This document shows, piece by piece, positions 22,836 through 24,007 of a stretch of DNA of 24,007 bases. This DNA comes from Roseiarcus sp050015575 (GTDB taxonomy: Bacteria > Pseudomonadota > Alphaproteobacteria > Rhizobiales > Beijerinckiaceae). The notes under the pieces are model-generated. The model did no database searches, was not told where the DNA came from, and was given only the letters and a program-made list of their open reading frames with translations. The stretch lies in assembly GCA_050015575.1 (NCBI GenBank), contig JBEKBD010000036.1:1-24007 (forward strand), written 5' to 3'. The position numbers and the translations under genes are program-made. Numbering within the stretch: position 1 is the first letter of the stretch; each line of letters starts with the position of its first letter.

Positions 22836-23998
22836 CTATCTCGCGCGATATGGTGAATCGCCAGCGCCTGGGCGACCGTGGCGGGGGCGCGGGTCTCGCC
22901 GGCGGCGCGCATCGCCTCGAGGGTGCGCGCGACGATGCGGATCTCGTTGGCGGCGTTGAGCGCGGTGGGCGCGCCGCCGCCTTCGCCGAGCGCCTCGATC
23001 GCCAGAGCGAGCGCGGGAAAGCGGGCGAGGTCCGCCGGCTCGAAGGTCAGCGCGCCGAGCGCGGCGAGATCCGGGGCCGCCACGCCCGAGACGATCCGTT
23101 CGGGATAGGCCAGGCAATGCGCGATCGGCGTGCGCATGTCCGGCGAGGCCATGCCGGCGATCAACGACCCGTCGGCGAAGGCGACGAGGCCGTGGACGAT
23201 CGATTGCGGGTGGACGACCACCGCCAACCGCTCGGCGGGAACCCCGAACAGATGATGCGCCTCGATGAGTTCGAGACCCTTGTTCATCAGGCTCGCCGAG
23301 TCGATGGTGACTTTCGGGCCCATCGTCCAGTTGGGATGGGCGAGCGCCTCGGCGCGCGTCGCGTTGGCGATGCGCTCGGCGCTCCATTGCCGGAACGGGC
23401 CGCCCGAGGCGGTGACGGTCATCTTGACGATCGTCGCGGGATCGCGTCCGCCCATCGCTTGAAAAATGGCGTTGTGTTCCGAATCCACCGGCAGCAGACG
23501 CGCCCCGGAGCGGCGCGCCGCCGCGATCACCGCTTCGCCGGCGCACACCAGCGTTTCCTTGTTGGCGAGCGCGACGGCGCGGCCCGCCGAAATCGCCGCG
23601 TAGGTCGGGGCCAAGCCGGCCGCGCCGACGATCGCGGAAACGACCAGATCGGCCTCGCGCAGCGCCGCTTCGACCACCGCCTCGGGTCCGGCCGCGATTT
23701 CGACGCCGCTTCCCGCCACCCCCGCCTTCAGTTCGCCGTAGCCGGCCGGGTCGGCGAGCGCCGCGAACGAAGCGCCGAGCTCCAGCGCCGAACGCGCCAG
23801 CGCCGCTCCGTCGCGCCCGCCCGCCACCGCGACGACCGCAAAACGCCCCGGCGCCTTGGCCACCACCTGCGCGCACGAGCGCCCGATCGAGCCGGTCGCG
23901 CCCAGGACGACGAGACGCTTGGGCGCCGCCGCCCCGGCGCGCGGCGCGCCCAGCGCGGCGGAGCGCTTGATCTTCGGCGGAGCGAGGGACTGCGTCAC
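22814..23998 (-). CDS. dxr: 1-deoxy-D-xylulose 5-phosphate reductoisomerase
   Basis: NADPH-dependent enzyme of the second MEP step (DXP to MEP), the fosmidomycin target, also called IspC. The protein is 394 aa. The NADPH-binding loop is VLGATGSIGRS (31-41), after an N-terminal extension of about 26 residues. ANKETLVCAG and PVDSEHNAIFQ carry the metal-binding Asp and Glu. TASGGPFR, HPNWTMGPKVTIDSASLMNKGLE and VHPQSIVHG form the active-site loops. The start is GTG at 23998. Its bases GTGA contain a stop in an overlapping frame, as if an upstream gene ended there, but that gene lies outside the window. In many alphaproteobacteria dxr follows uppS-cdsA and precedes rseP; here no rseP follows, and the next gene is convergent ispG. 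Confidence 0.95.
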   Translation of the reverse strand: MTQSLAPPKIKRSAALGAPRAGAAAPKRLVVLGATGSIGRSCAQVVAKAPGRFAVVAVAGGRDGAALARSALELGASFAALADPAGYGELKAGVAGSGVEIAAGPEAVVEAALREADLVVSAIVGAAGLAPTYAAISAGRAVALANKETLVCAGEAVIAAARRSGARLLPVDSEHNAIFQAMGGRDPATIVKMTVTASGGPFRQWSAERIANATRAEALAHPNWTMGPKVTIDSASLMNKGLELIEAHHLFGVPAERLAVVVHPQSIVHGLVAFADGSLIAGMASPDMRTPIAHCLAYPERIVSGVAAPDLAALGALTFEPADLARFPALALAIEALGEGGGAPTALNAANEIRIVARTLEAMRAAGETRAPATVAQALAIHHIARDRALALLG

Positions 23999-24007
23999 GC
24001 GTTCACC

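Overview
The window is dense, GC-rich, alphaproteobacterial-type chromosome. It carries no mobile element, tRNA, rRNA or CRISPR array that I can see. Its core is a hopanoid (bacterial triterpenoid lipid) gene cluster together with genes for the isoprenoid precursor (MEP) pathway. The hpnBCDE-shc order, the MlaE with an N-terminal STAS-like domain, and small secreted proteins of a type I associate with Hyphomicrobiales suggest a Hyphomicrobiales relative, perhaps Beijerinckiaceae/Methylocystaceae. That placement is inference and weak at family level.

Left part (1-5321): a partial mlaE lipid-transport permease leaves the window at its C-terminus. It is followed by a secreted 169-aa protein of unknown function, an acyltransferase-3 membrane protein, an HdeD-like six-helix membrane protein and a 63-aa secreted four-cysteine protein. 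These look like ordinary envelope genes.

Hopanoid block (5322-16662): ispA (farnesyl diphosphate synthase, minus strand) diverges from hpnB-hpnC-hpnD-hpnE. Those four genes overlap stop-to-start and are followed by shc (squalene-hopene cyclase). Convergent to shc, a minus-strand run reads dxs-ispH fusion, hpnH (adenosylhopane synthase), hpnN (hopanoid RND transporter), a 76-aa cysteine-rich-repeat protein and a DUF2147 protein with a Pro-rich repeat linker.

MEP block (17981-23998): the gene at 17981-20851 is one uninterrupted reading frame encoding Dxs (first MEP enzyme) fused to IspH (last MEP enzyme). It diverges from ispG (penultimate enzyme), which converges on dxr (second enzyme). The window therefore encodes MEP steps 1, 2, 6 and 7, FPP synthesis, FPP to squalene, squalene to hopene, first side-chain attachment, and hopanoid export. 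Missing here are ispD, ispE, ispF and hpnG.

The most notable item is the Dxs-IspH fusion. Both halves keep their recognisable catalytic residues, and no ribosome-binding site or convincing start codon lies at the junction.
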